A stretch of 64,000 bases of DNA from positions 62,001 to 126,000 of the forward strand of contig NZ_JAOZEW010000002.1 of assembly GCF_025847235.1 (NCBI RefSeq), read 5' to 3'. Positions 45,580 to 54,861 of the stretch are shown here, one piece after another (the first letter of the stretch is position 1; the number at the start of each line of letters is the position of its first letter). The DNA comes from Flavobacterium shii. Lineage in GTDB: Bacteria > Bacteroidota > Bacteroidia > Flavobacteriales > Flavobacteriaceae. The notes beneath the pieces are model-generated. The model saw only the letters and a list, made by a program, of their open reading frames with translations. It did not search any database and was not told the DNA's origin. Made by a program: the position numbers and the translations under genes.

Positions 45580-46749
45580 TTATTCTAAAACACGATTAAC
45601 CTGAGTAAAATTCCTTTCGTAATAAGGTTCTTTTGTAGAAGAAACCATAACACCACCATGAACAGATGAATGAATAAATTTGATTTCACCATCGGTAGCT
45701 TCTATCACCATACCTACGTGGTTTATATGGCGCCTCCCATTGGTTTTGAAGAAAATCAAATCTCCTCTTTGAGCTTCTCCTGAAGCAATTTTCACACCAA
45801 TACGAGATTGCTCAATAGAACTTCTAGGCAACTTAATATCAAAACTTCCAAATGTGGTCACCATTAACCCTGAACAATCAAAACCTGCTCTTGAAGTTCC
45901 TCCGGAGCGGTACCGGACACCTACGTTTTCTGTAGCGTTTAACACTAATTGATTTAGCAAATCTGAATTATGAGTAAATCTTACTCCATCTGTTGTTGCG
46001 GTATCTTTGATCGTTGTTGTTACTAATGCGGTAGATGTACTATCAATTACTGTTTTAGCTACATCCTGACCTTCTTTCATTACAAATGTTTTCGAAGGGC
46101 GAATCTTTAAAGAATAACCAACTGGTAATTTCTTTTTGATAAATGGATTTTGCTTTTCTAATTCCTTAACTGTAAGTCCATATTCTTTAGCAATTGCATA
46201 TTTGGTTTCTTTAGGTAAAACCTCGCGTATAATTTCAGTTCCTTTAACCTCTTCGATTATCTCAGGCTGAGTTGTAGTAACAACTATTGCTGTCTCTGTT
46301 ATAACTGGCTTAGCATTTCCGGGAATTATAATTTGCTGTCCAATTTTTAAACCTTCGGTCTCTAATGTGGGATTGGCCTTTTTTAACTCCTCGACAGTGA
46401 GTTTATATTGTTTTGAAATTCCGTACAATGTTTCTTTAGCCAGAATTTCATGTGTAGTAGCTTCTTGATTATTATCTTTATTACTTGCTATTATTTCCTT
46501 AGGCTTTTTTTCTGCAGATTTATTGGTGATCTTTTTCTCAGAATTAGGAATTAGTAAAATAGAATTTAACTTTAGTAGTTTACCTGCTTTAGGATTTAAA
46601 TCAAGAATGGTTTTTACTTTTACATTGTATTTTTTTGCTATTACACTAACATTCTCTCCCTGAGAGATTTTGTGCTTGATATACTTTTCTTGTGAAAAAA
46701 CACCAAAACTAAAAAAAAACAATGCTAATATCAGTCCAAAACTCTTCAT
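45580..46749 (-). CDS. LysM and NlpC/P60 cell-wall hydrolase
   Basis: The 389-residue protein has a signal peptide (SFGLILALFFFSFGVFSQ) and three LysM-type repeats (ISQGENVSVIAKKYNVKVKT; EILAKETLYGISKQYKLTVE; EVLPKETKYAIAKEYGLTVK) in the first 230 residues. The C-terminal NlpC/P60 peptidase domain has catalytic Cys in AGFDCSGLM and His in RRHINHVGMVIE. The expected action is cleavage of peptide bonds in peptidoglycan, anchored by LysM. The linker (about 230-260) is Thr-rich. It is divergent from the kelch gene. Confidence 0.93.
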   Translation of the reverse strand: MKSFGLILALFFFSFGVFSQEKYIKHKISQGENVSVIAKKYNVKVKTILDLNPKAGKLLKLNSILLIPNSEKKITNKSAEKKPKEIIASNKDNNQEATTHEILAKETLYGISKQYKLTVEELKKANPTLETEGLKIGQQIIIPGNAKPVITETAIVVTTTQPEIIEEVKGTEIIREVLPKETKYAIAKEYGLTVKELEKQNPFIKKKLPVGYSLKIRPSKTFVMKEGQDVAKTVIDSTSTALVTTTIKDTATTDGVRFTHNSDLLNQLVLNATENVGVRYRSGGTSRAGFDCSGLMVTTFGSFDIKLPRSSIEQSRIGVKIASGEAQRGDLIFFKTNGRRHINHVGMVIEATDGEIKFIHSSVHGGVMVSSTKEPYYERNFTQVNRVLE

Positions 46750-46990
46750 TCCTATTCAAATTACATTCGCAGATTATGTTTAATTAATCTAAAAAATTAA
46801 AAAACAACACCCCAATTACTAAAAAAGCTAATTTAACTTATAAAACTAAAAATCACTATTTTTTAACAACTCTTTATATTCAAATTAACAAAATTCGCAT
46901 AAAAAATAATCGTTCTATATTAATTCTATTACTGAGCTAAAAAAATAGTATTACTTTTAGACAAGGAATAACCGATTAAAAACAACATTC

Positions 46991-48334
46991 TTGAAAAAGC
47001 TAATTTTAATTTTCATACTCTTTCCTGCAGTATTAATTGCTCAAAGTATAAAAGGAACTGTAATCGATAAAACAAATAATACTCCGATTGAAGACGCTAA
47101 TGTTTTTGTAAAACAATTAGACACAAGAAGTTTAACAAATGAAAAAGGAGAATTTAAACTGGTCATTTCTGGTAAAATTCAAGAGACTGATACTTTGTAT
47201 ATATCACACATTGGATACATTGCCAAAAAAGTTCCTTTTACTGAATTGAAGCTAAATAACTCTATTATTTCTCTTGAACCCGAAGTAGAAATTTTAAATG
47301 GTGCAGTCGTCTCTAAAAGTAAAGCTCTTAAATTAAAAATAGCCTATACGAAGTTAGCTCCTTTAAAATACGCTATTTCTTCTTTTGGTTCTATTCTAAA
47401 AGACAATAAAATTTATGTTATTGGTGGTGACGCCTCTTTTGAGTCTGATGCATTGAAAAAAATAAAATATACTAAAGCAGATTTTTCCCTGAATGACTAC
47501 ATTGCAGAACTTAGAAAACAAATGACCTTAAAATCATACAGTGGAAAACTCTTAATTTATGATATAAAAGCCAATAGCTGGGAAACATCAAAAATAAAAT
47601 TTAGAAAAAGAGCCTATCATAATCTCAATTTCTACAATAATACAATTTACGTTTTGGGTGGTAAAACTTCTTCGGCAAATGGAAAATTTGAGTATCTGGA
47701 TAATAAGATTGAAGTTTTTGACATAACCAAAGAATCAATCACGATAGATGACACAAACCCGCATCAAGCAGCCGATTTTGCTTCTTTTACCTATAATGAT
47801 AATATAATTGCTGTGGGCGGATCTATAAAAATGGCCGAAGATGGAATTAAAGAATACTCAAACAAAGTACATTCATACAACATAACCTCCGGATATTGGT
47901 ATGAACTACCGGATATGCTTACTGCAAAAGAAACGGAAGGAGTTTTGATTGGAAATAAAATTTATCTAATTGGTGGTTTTAATGGAAAGCCTATATCTGA
48001 AATGGAATCTTTTGATTTAACTACTGAGAAATGGCAAACTGAAGGTGAATTATTTTATGGTTTAAGCAAACCTGCCGTTACTTATCACGACAGTACAATA
48101 TATATTCTTGAAAATGAAAAAATATTTACCTACAATATCTTAACCAAACAACTAAAGGAATACTTAATTTCATTACCACTAAAAGCAGCTGAAATGTTTT
48201 ATAGTGATAGCAAATTGTTTTTACTCGGAGGTTTTACAGAGAATGATTATTCCAGATCTCCATCGTCAAACACTTATAGTATTGATATAACGGAATTTGA
48301 AAACACAAAAATAAATAGAAGTAAATTTTTATAA
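46991..48334 (+). CDS. Secreted kelch-repeat protein with carboxypeptidase-regulatory-like domain
   Basis: The 447-residue protein starts at TTG 46991 (no in-frame ATG gives a signal peptide): KKLILIFILFPAVLIAQS. The first about 100 residues form a CarboxypepD_reg-like beta domain (IKGTVIDKTNNTPIEDANVF, IGYIAKKV), common in Bacteroidota surface proteins. From about residue 125 onward there are kelch-type blades (KIYVIGGDASF, TIYVLGGKTSS, IIAVGGSIKM, KIYLIGGFNGK, KLFLLGGFTEN), probably a beta-propeller. It is exported, and the partner or substrate is unknown. There is no C-terminal secretion domain. Confidence 0.8.
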   Translation: MKKLILIFILFPAVLIAQSIKGTVIDKTNNTPIEDANVFVKQLDTRSLTNEKGEFKLVISGKIQETDTLYISHIGYIAKKVPFTELKLNNSIISLEPEVEILNGAVVSKSKALKLKIAYTKLAPLKYAISSFGSILKDNKIYVIGGDASFESDALKKIKYTKADFSLNDYIAELRKQMTLKSYSGKLLIYDIKANSWETSKIKFRKRAYHNLNFYNNTIYVLGGKTSSANGKFEYLDNKIEVFDITKESITIDDTNPHQAADFASFTYNDNIIAVGGSIKMAEDGIKEYSNKVHSYNITSGYWYELPDMLTAKETEGVLIGNKIYLIGGFNGKPISEMESFDLTTEKWQTEGELFYGLSKPAVTYHDSTIYILENEKIFTYNILTKQLKEYLISLPLKAAEMFYSDSKLFLLGGFTENDYSRSPSSNTYSIDITEFENTKINRSKFL

Positions 48335-48422
48335 TTTATAAAAAAGTTAATCCTGTAAACGAGTTTCCTAGCCCAGATTACTTCACAATGTTTTTATTTT
48401 AATGGAGTTCAGTGAATTTCAT

Positions 48423-48489
48423 TTGGAGCGGCATCCTTTTCTTTTTTTCTTTAAAAAAGAAAAGATATAGCGGATAGCTGGAAAAAGCT
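48423..48489 (-). repeat. Dispersed intergenic repeat, copy 3
   Basis: On the minus strand it reads gctttttccagctatccgct, atatcttttc, hairpin, gaaaaggatgccgctccaa. The blocks match copies 9084-9155 and 21437-21506. A long A/T-only stem (cttttcttttttt / aaaaaagaaaag) forms the hairpin. Confidence 0.5.
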
Positions 48490-48498
48490 TCAAATAAT

Positions 48499-48528
48499 AA
48501 AACTCTCAAGTTGCCTTGAGAGTTTTTA
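48499..48528. terminator. Terminator after the aconitase A gene
   Basis: The stem aaactctcaag-ttgc-cttgagagttt pairs with no mismatch, and T-rich or A-rich flanks lie on both sides. It follows the aconitase gene on minus and lies after the kelch gene on plus. Confidence 0.8.
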
Positions 48529-48548
48529 GTATAGTTTTAAATCTTTAA

Positions 48549-50813
48549 TTACGCTTTTCCTGCTGCAATTAAGTTTAATGCTGAACCAGCTACAAACCAG
48601 CCTATTTGTCCTGCATTATAAGTATGATTTGCTAAAATTATGTCTTTAGTTCCATCTGCGTGAACAAATTCTAACGTTAATGGTTTTCCTGGAGCAAAAT
48701 CTACCAAATCAACGAAGTTAATTGTATCATCTTCCTGGATTTTATCATAATCTGCATCGTTAGCAAATGTTAATCCCAAAAGTCCTTGCTTTTTAAGGTT
48801 TGTTTCGTGGATACGAGCAAAAGATTTTACCAATACCGCTTTAACTCCTAAGAAACGTGGTTCCATTGCTGCATGCTCACGTGAAGATCCTTCGCCATAG
48901 TTATGGTCTCCCACAACGATAGACGGAACTCCAGCAGCTTTGTATGCACGTGCAACTGCAGGAACCGCATCGTATGTTCCTGTTAATTGATTTTTAACTG
49001 AATTTGTTTTTTGGTTAAATGCATTTACTGCACCAATCAACATATTATTAGAAATATTATCTAAATGTCCGCGGAAACGCAACCATGGTCCTGCCATAGA
49101 AATGTGATCTGTTGTACATTTTCCGAATGCTTTGATTAACAATTTTGCACCTGTAATGTTCTTACCATCCCAAGCATCAAACGGAGCTAATAATTGCAAA
49201 CGCTCTGATGTTGGGCTAACCACAACCTGAACTCCTGAACCGTCTTCAGCTGGAAGCTGGAATCCTGGATCTTTAACATCAAATCCTTTTGGAGGCAATT
49301 CGTCTCCTGTAGGTGCATCTAACATTACTTCTTCTCCATCTTCATTGATTAAAGTATCTGTTAATGGGTTAAAACTTAAATCTCCTGCGATAGCCATAGC
49401 AGTTACCAATTCTGGCGAACCTACGAAAGCTAGTGTATTTGGGTTACCATCTGCACGTTTTGAGAAGTTACGGTTAAAAGAGTGAACGATTGTATTTCTT
49501 TCTTCTTTCTCTGCTCCTTCTCTATCCCACATACCAATACATGGTCCGCAAGCATTAGCAAAAACTGTTGCTCCAATTTTATGGAATGTATCGATAAAAC
49601 CATCACGCTCGATTGTATAGCGAACTACCTCTGAACCTGGTGTAATGGTAAACTGTGATTTTGTTTTTAATTTTTTAGCCGAAACTTGTCTTGCCAAAGA
49701 TGCTGCACGTGCAATATCTTCGTAAGATGAGTTTGTACATGATCCAATTAAACCAACCTGAATTTGTAATGGCCAGTTATTTTTTATAGCAGCTTCTTTC
49801 ATTTTAGAAATTGGAGTAGCTAAATCCGGCGTAAAAGGTCCGTTTAAGTGTGGCTCTAATTCCGTTAAGTTAATTTCGATAACTTGGTCAAAATATTTTT
49901 CTGGATTAGCGTAAACTTCTGGATCTCCTGTTAAGTAAGAAGCTACTTTATCTGCAGCATCTGCAACATCGGCTCTGTTTGTAGAACGTAGGTAACGACT
50001 CATAGAATCATCATATCCAAAAGTTGAAGTTGTAGCTCCAATCTCTGCGCCCATATTACAAATAGTACCTTTTCCTGTACATGACATAGAAGTAGCACCT
50101 TCTCCAAAATATTCAACGATAGCCCCAGTACCACCTTTTACAGTAAGAATACCAGCAACTTTAAGGATAACATCTTTAGGAGCAGTCCATCCTGATAATT
50201 TACCAGTTAATTTTACTCCAATTAATTTAGGAAATTTAAGTTCCCACGCCATTCCTGACATAACATCTACTGCATCGGCTCCACCAACACCAATAGCTAC
50301 CATTCCTAAACCACCTGCATTTACAGTGTGAGAATCGGTACCTATCATCATTCCACCAGGGAAAGCATAATTTTCAAGTACTACTTGGTGAATAATTCCA
50401 GCACCTGGCTTCCAGAAACCAATTCCGTATTTATTAGAAACTGATGAAAGAAAATCAAACACTTCATTACTTTGTGTTTTTGCTCTTGCCAAATCGGTTA
50501 CAGCATCAACTTTTGCCTGAATCAAGTGATCGCAGTGTACTGTTGTAGGAACAGCAACCTTGGATTTCCCCGCATGCATAAATTGCAATAATGCCATTTG
50601 AGCAGTTGCATCTTGACAAGCAACACGATCGGGTGCAAAATCAACATAATCAACACCTCTACCAAACGCCTTAGATGGAGTTCCATCCCAAAGGTGATTA
50701 TACAAAATTTTCTCAGTTAATGTAAGTGGACGACCAACAATTTCGCGTGCTTTATCAACACGACCAGGCATGTTCTCATACACTTTTTTAATCATTTCAA
50801 TATCAAAAGCCAT
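48549..50813 (-). CDS. Aconitate hydratase, mitochondrial/AcnA-type
   Basis: The 754-residue enzyme interconverts citrate and isocitrate. Iron-sulfur ligands are visible in [17 protein letters not shown] and [15 protein letters not shown]. The substrate motif is [14 protein letters not shown], and the C-terminal swivel domain shows [21 protein letters not shown]. Length and motifs fit the mitochondrial-type aconitase. It is followed upstream by a second, AcnB-type aconitase gene, with a terminator between them. Confidence 0.95.
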   Translation of the reverse strand: MAFDIEMIKKVYENMPGRVDKAREIVGRPLTLTEKILYNHLWDGTPSKAFGRGVDYVDFAPDRVACQDATAQMALLQFMHAGKSKVAVPTTVHCDHLIQAKVDAVTDLARAKTQSNEVFDFLSSVSNKYGIGFWKPGAGIIHQVVLENYAFPGGMMIGTDSHTVNAGGLGMVAIGVGGADAVDVMSGMAWELKFPKLIGVKLTGKLSGWTAPKDVILKVAGILTVKGGTGAIVEYFGEGATSMSCTGKGTICNMGAEIGATTSTFGYDDSMSRYLRSTNRADVADAADKVASYLTGDPEVYANPEKYFDQVIEINLTELEPHLNGPFTPDLATPISKMKEAAIKNNWPLQIQVGLIGSCTNSSYEDIARAASLARQVSAKKLKTKSQFTITPGSEVVRYTIERDGFIDTFHKIGATVFANACGPCIGMWDREGAEKEERNTIVHSFNRNFSKRADGNPNTLAFVGSPELVTAMAIAGDLSFNPLTDTLINEDGEEVMLDAPTGDELPPKGFDVKDPGFQLPAEDGSGVQVVVSPTSERLQLLAPFDAWDGKNITGAKLLIKAFGKCTTDHISMAGPWLRFRGHLDNISNNMLIGAVNAFNQKTNSVKNQLTGTYDAVPAVARAYKAAGVPSIVVGDHNYGEGSSREHAAMEPRFLGVKAVLVKSFARIHETNLKKQGLLGLTFANDADYDKIQEDDTINFVDLVDFAPGKPLTLEFVHADGTKDIILANHTYNAGQIGWFVAGSALNLIAAGKA

Positions 50814-50882
50814 AAGTTGTAATTGTTTTTGTTTTTTTTATTTTGAACATGACAAGATACAAAAAATTGAAGTGCTGTAAAA

Positions 50883-50914
50883 GAAAAAGCCCGAGTTTAT
50901 GACTCGGGCTTTTT
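50883..50914. terminator. Terminator between the two aconitase genes
   Basis: The stem aaaaagcccgagt-ttatg-actcgggcttttt is strong. It separates acnB-type and acnA-type transcripts, so the pair is unlikely to be one simple operon. Confidence 0.88.
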
Positions 50915-50942
50915 ATATATAATGATTATAACTAATCCTGTA

Positions 50943-53714
50943 TTACATAACTAACTGCTTATTAGAAGGCGCAAACTTAGTCAAGTTGATACCCTCTACT
51001 GCCGCTGTATATTCATCCAATGTAGGAGTTCTACCAAGGATTGTAGACAAAACTACAACTGGTGTAGATGACAGTAACGACTCTCCTTTTTTACCTTCAG
51101 TATCTTCTACAACTCTTCCTTGGAAAAGACGAGTAGAAGTTGCCATTACAGTATCTCCTTTTGCCGCTTTTTCCTGGTTACCCATACAAAGATTACATCC
51201 CGGACGCTCTAAATACAGCATATTTTCATATTCTGTACGTGCCGCTCCTTTAGGTGCACTATCGTTGAATTCGAAACCTGAGTATTTTTGCAAAACTTCC
51301 CAGTCACCTTCGGCTTTAAGTTCATCTACAATATTATAAGTAGGTGGCGCTACTACAAGCGGCGCCTTAAACTCAACCTTCCCTTGTTGCTCTTCTATAT
51401 TTTTAAGCATCTGAGCAAGAATTTTCATATCTCCCTTATGAACCATACAAGAACCAATAAATCCAAGATCTACTTTTTTCTCTCCTCCATAAAAGGATAA
51501 AGGTCTGATTGTATCGTGGGTATATCTTTTAGAAACATCAACATTATTTACGTCTGGATCAGCAATCATTGGCTCTACAATCTGATCAAGATCAACAACA
51601 ACTTCAGCATAATACTTAGCATTTTCATCTGGAGTTAGAGCAGGTTTCTCCGCAGATTTAATCTCAGCAATTCTCTTATCTGCTTTATTAATCAATCCCT
51701 GAAGAACTTGTTTCTCATTATCCATACCCTTGTCGATCATGATTTGGATTCTACCTTTTGCAATCTCTAGTGATTCGATCAAAGTGTCATCCTCAGAAAT
51801 ACAGATTGAAGCTTTCGCCTTCATTTCTGCAGTCCAGTCAGTAAACGTAAATGCTTGGTCAGCATTAAGAGTTCCAAGATGAACCTCAATAATCCTACCT
51901 TGAAACACATTCTCGCCACCAAACTTTTTAAGCATCTGAGCTTGTGTTGCATGAACCACATCACGGAAGTCCATATAACTTTTCATCTCTCCCTTAAAAG
52001 TTACCTTCACTGATTCAGGAATTGGCATTGAAGCCTCACCAGTAGCAAGTGCAAGTGCAACTGTTCCTGAGTCGGCACCAAAAGCAACACCTTTGGACAT
52101 TCTTGTATGAGAGTCACCACCAATAATGATAGCCCACTCATCTATTGTAATATCATTAAGAACTTTATGGATTACATCTGTCATTGCATGATAAACGCCT
52201 TTCGGGTCACGAGCTGTAATTAAACCGAACTCGTTCATAAATTTCATCAATTTTGGGATATTTGCCTGAGCTTTTTTATCCCATACTGAAGCTGTGTGAC
52301 AACCAGACTGATACGCACCGTCAACAATTGGCGAAATTACTGTAGCAGCCATAGACTCCAATTCCTGAGCAGTCATAAGACCAGTCGTATCTTGTGAACC
52401 TACGATATTAACTTCTACACGAACATCTGAACCTGCATGTAGTACTTTACCCGGAGCTATTCCAACAGCGTTCTTATTGAAGATTTTTTCTACCGCTGTA
52501 AGACCCTGTCCCTCAAGAGAAATCTCTTTTGATGGAGCAAACACAAGAGGAGCTTCAATATCTAAAATTTTTGCTGCTAATGTCTGAAGCTTTTTACCAA
52601 ATACGATTGCATATGATCCACCAGCTTTTATAAATTCCATTTTCTGAGGAGTAAATGCCTTAGAAATATCAATTAGCTCTTTGTCGCCATTATAAAGCTT
52701 CTTAGTCTTAGTATTTATTGTAAGTACTGTACCAGTAGCAACAGAGTATGCTTCTTCCAGAATTGGCTCATTATTCTCATTGCGAATAATATTACCATCT
52801 GCATCAAGCTTTTTAACCCAGTTTTTAAGATCTAATCCAATACCACCCGTAACATCAACAGTTGTAAGGAAAATTGGAGAAATACCATTTGTTCCCCCAA
52901 CGATTGGAGCTATATTAACAAATGGAATATATGGGCTTGCTTGTTTTCCTGTCCAAAGAGCCACGTTGTTCACACCTGACATTCTAGACGAACCAACTCC
53001 CATAGTACCTTTCTCTGCAATTAACATCACACTTTTGTCAGGATGTTGTGCTTGCAATGCCTTAATTTCTTCTTGTGCTTTAGGAGTAATCATGCATTGA
53101 CCATGAAGTTCACGATCAGAACGTGAGTGAGCCTGGTTACCTGGAGATAATAAATCGGTCGAAATATCACCCTCACCAGCAATAAAAGCAACTACTTTAA
53201 TTTCTTCTACTACTTCTGGTAGTTTAGTAAAAAACTCTGCCTGTGCATAGCTTTTAATAATTTCTATAGCAATTGGATTACCATTTTTAAATGCTTCTTT
53301 TAAACGATCTGTGTCTGCCTCATAAAGGTAAACTTGTGTCTTAAGAACATTTCCAGCTTCTTTTGCAATAGCAACATCATCACCCAAAGCTAAATCCAAC
53401 AGCACTTCAATAGAAGGCCCACCCTTCATATGTGATAATAACTCAAATGCAAAAACTGGAGTTATTTCTTTTACTACAAATTCTCCAAGAATAATTTCTT
53501 TTAAGAACTTAGCCTTTACACCTGCAGCACTTGTGGTTCCTGGTATAGTGTTATAAATAAAGTGTTTAATCGATTCTTCTCGATATTCGTTATCTATATC
53601 TTTAATTTGTTCAATAATTACGCTTAACAACTCAGCACCATCAATTGGCTTCGGATGAAGTCCTTGGTCTTTTCGTTCTGCAATCTCTTTAATGTAATCG
53701 TTATAAGTATTCAT
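50943..53714 (-). CDS. acnB: Bifunctional aconitate hydratase 2 / 2-methylisocitrate dehydratase AcnB
   Basis: The AcnB-type enzyme has an N-terminal HEAT-like helical domain (NTYNDYIKEIAERKDQGLHP; LDLALGDDVAIAKEAG), then the swivel and catalytic domains in the AcnB order, with Cys ligands in LERPGCNLCMGNQEKA and LGFIGSCMVHKGD. IIGGDSHTRMSKGVAFGADS is the family's substrate loop. The start at 53714 (MNTYNDYI) is chosen over 53753, because the preceding 13 residues are not conserved. At about 923 residues it is longer than E. coli AcnB (865). Besides citrate it may act in the 2-methylcitrate cycle, which would fit with the mutAB propionate genes in the same window. Confidence 0.95.
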   Translation of the reverse strand: MNTYNDYIKEIAERKDQGLHPKPIDGAELLSVIIEQIKDIDNEYREESIKHFIYNTIPGTTSAAGVKAKFLKEIILGEFVVKEITPVFAFELLSHMKGGPSIEVLLDLALGDDVAIAKEAGNVLKTQVYLYEADTDRLKEAFKNGNPIAIEIIKSYAQAEFFTKLPEVVEEIKVVAFIAGEGDISTDLLSPGNQAHSRSDRELHGQCMITPKAQEEIKALQAQHPDKSVMLIAEKGTMGVGSSRMSGVNNVALWTGKQASPYIPFVNIAPIVGGTNGISPIFLTTVDVTGGIGLDLKNWVKKLDADGNIIRNENNEPILEEAYSVATGTVLTINTKTKKLYNGDKELIDISKAFTPQKMEFIKAGGSYAIVFGKKLQTLAAKILDIEAPLVFAPSKEISLEGQGLTAVEKIFNKNAVGIAPGKVLHAGSDVRVEVNIVGSQDTTGLMTAQELESMAATVISPIVDGAYQSGCHTASVWDKKAQANIPKLMKFMNEFGLITARDPKGVYHAMTDVIHKVLNDITIDEWAIIIGGDSHTRMSKGVAFGADSGTVALALATGEASMPIPESVKVTFKGEMKSYMDFRDVVHATQAQMLKKFGGENVFQGRIIEVHLGTLNADQAFTFTDWTAEMKAKASICISEDDTLIESLEIAKGRIQIMIDKGMDNEKQVLQGLINKADKRIAEIKSAEKPALTPDENAKYYAEVVVDLDQIVEPMIADPDVNNVDVSKRYTHDTIRPLSFYGGEKKVDLGFIGSCMVHKGDMKILAQMLKNIEEQQGKVEFKAPLVVAPPTYNIVDELKAEGDWEVLQKYSGFEFNDSAPKGAARTEYENMLYLERPGCNLCMGNQEKAAKGDTVMATSTRLFQGRVVEDTEGKKGESLLSSTPVVVLSTILGRTPTLDEYTAAVEGINLTKFAPSNKQLVM

Positions 53715-53939
53715 AATAGAAGTATTTCTAGGTATCTTATTTTTTGTATGCAAATTTAAAAATTAAAGCCGAGAATTAAAAAAAATATAACAGAAGTCGC
53801 CTTTTCAAAAGTTATTATTAAAAAATAACGATTTACATTGCGTAAAATTAGTAAAATTACATTTTAATGTCAAAATATTAAATTATTATTAATATAAAAT
53901 CCATTATTTGACAAAGTCGAAATTCTTCACTACAAAGAA

Positions 53940-53975
53940 AAAGGTTCTTTGCTATGTTTTAAACAAAGAACCTTT
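53940..53975. terminator. Terminator between AcnB and the moxR fragment
   Basis: The stem aaaggttctttg (53940-53951) pairs perfectly with caaagaaccttt (53964-53975). It lies just beyond the stop codon of the moxR-like fragment and may be the original moxR terminator. Confidence 0.7.
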
Positions 53976-53997
53976 CTAAATAAGGCTTTTTATAACG

Positions 53998-54210
53998 TTA
54001 TAGTAGCTTCTGAATTATAATTTCTTCGGTAATTCCTTCGGCATCGGCTTTGTAATTTTTAATAATTCGATGTCTCAAAATACCGGTTGCTACCGCTTTC
54101 ACATCTTCAATATCCGGTGAGAATTTACCATTGAATGCTGCATGCGCTTTGGCTGCCAAAATTAAATTTTGCGAAGCTCTTGGTCCCGCTCCCCAGTCTG
54201 AATAGTTTTT
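53998..54210 (-). pseudogene. moxR 3' end fragment (left copy of the flanking duplication)
   Basis: This segment encodes the last 70 or so codons of a MoxR ATPase, including GPRASQNLILAAKAHAAFNG and the ending IIIQKLL plus stop. It is the same as the end of the complete gene at 59313-60266. From 54005 to 54210 it matches 59320-59525 with 5 mismatches in 206 positions, 4 of them in the last 27 bases. Beyond 54210 the similarity ends at once and an exporter remnant begins. The fragment has no start and cannot make a working ATPase. Confidence 0.93.
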
Positions 54211-54260
54211 TTATAAACTTAATATACCGAGTATCAATCTTTCGCATATTAAATCATTAT

Positions 54261-54460
54261 TTAAAAATGCCTTTAAAATGACACAAAATTCTTTCGATTA
54301 ATCTCAAATCCTCAGTAACAATATCAGCTGTTCCTTTCATTTCCTACTGAAAAGAAATTTGCTTTTTATAAGAAGATTCTAACCCTTTTGGCAATGAAAC
54401 ATCAATCAATAAATTACCATCTTTGTCTGACACTAAGGAAATATTACTGCTGTATTATAC
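54261..54460 (-). pseudogene. 3' remnant of an HlyD-type exporter membrane fusion protein
   Basis: On the minus strand the frame reads YSSNISLVSDKDGNLLIDVS and LPKGLESSYKKQISFQ, then TAG, then EMKGTADIVTEDLRLIERIL up to CHFKGIFK and stop. The block MKGTADIVTEDLRLIER matches the end of HlyD-family fusion proteins of bacteriocin exporters (compare MxGxAxIITEDLRLLER). Two stop codons interrupt it (TAA near 54457 and TAG near 54345), and the upstream 200-300 residues are absent. So it is the wreck of a transporter gene that once followed the precursor gene on the same strand. Confidence 0.8.
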
Positions 54461-54501
54461 CAACCCTTTTTGTATATCTCAATTTCAAGCCATAACACCG
54501 T

Positions 54502-54540
54502 AAAAAAAAAGATGCAATTTTAAAATTGCACCCTTTTTTT
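54502..54540. terminator. Palindromic terminator next to the precursor gene
   Basis: tgcaattttaaaattgca (54513-54530) is a perfect 18-base palindrome flanked by A9 (54502-54510) and T8. It can end transcripts from either side, in particular that of the precursor gene (minus). Confidence 0.65.
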
Positions 54541-54552
54541 TAAGACTTAACA

Positions 54553-54726
54553 TTACCAGCAAGCACGACAAGAATTATTGCAATCCCCGTCACATGATGT
54601 CATTGGGCTTTGTTTATGAGTATAGGTATCTTCTGCTATTTTCCCTCCATTAATTTTTTCCAAATTTAATTTAGTGACTACTTCTTTGTTTAAAGTCAAC
54701 TCATTGATTGATTTTTTCTTTTTCAT
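54553..54726 (-). CDS. Lanthipeptide precursor peptide with Gly-Gly leader
   Basis: The 57-residue frame is read leftward from an ATG at 54726. The leader is MKKKKSINELTLNKEVVTKL then NLEKINGG (Gly27-Gly28), with the LxLNKE-type block seen in Bacteroidota class I lanthipeptide leaders. The core follows: KIAEDTYTHKQSPMTS then CDGDCNNSCRACW. It has four Cys (45, 49, 53, 56) and six Ser/Thr (34, 36, 40, 43, 44, 52) for lanthionine rings. It is divergent from lanC and the split lanB genes. Too short to be noticed by length-based gene calling. Confidence 0.9.
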   Translation of the reverse strand: MKKKKSINELTLNKEVVTKLNLEKINGGKIAEDTYTHKQSPMTSCDGDCNNSCRACW

Positions 54727-54756
54727 AATTTGTTATAGTTTATAATTAATAAGATT

Positions 54757-54764
54757 CAAATATA
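54757..54764 (-). promoter_or_regulatory. -7 promoter element of the precursor gene
   Basis: TATATTTG on the minus strand fits TAnnTTTG and lies 31 bases before the precursor ATG. A -33 element is not evident. Confidence 0.5.
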
Positions 54765-54786
54765 TAGAATAATTTATTTATCTTTC

Positions 54787-54794
54787 TATTTTTG
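54787..54794 (+). promoter_or_regulatory. -7 promoter element of the lanC-lanB operon
   Basis: TATTTTTG on the plus strand fits TAnnTTTG, 67 bases before the lanC ATG. With 54757-54764 this makes a divergent pair within 40 bases. Confidence 0.5.
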
Positions 54795-54861
54795 TAAAAA
54801 AACTTGCGTAATAAATTATAATTTAACAAACCTAATATTATTTAATCAGTAAAACAAAAGC

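Noticed and set aside
54001..54210. A second functional moxR gene
   Set aside because: Only about 70 C-terminal codons are present and similarity stops abruptly; it lacks the Walker motifs.
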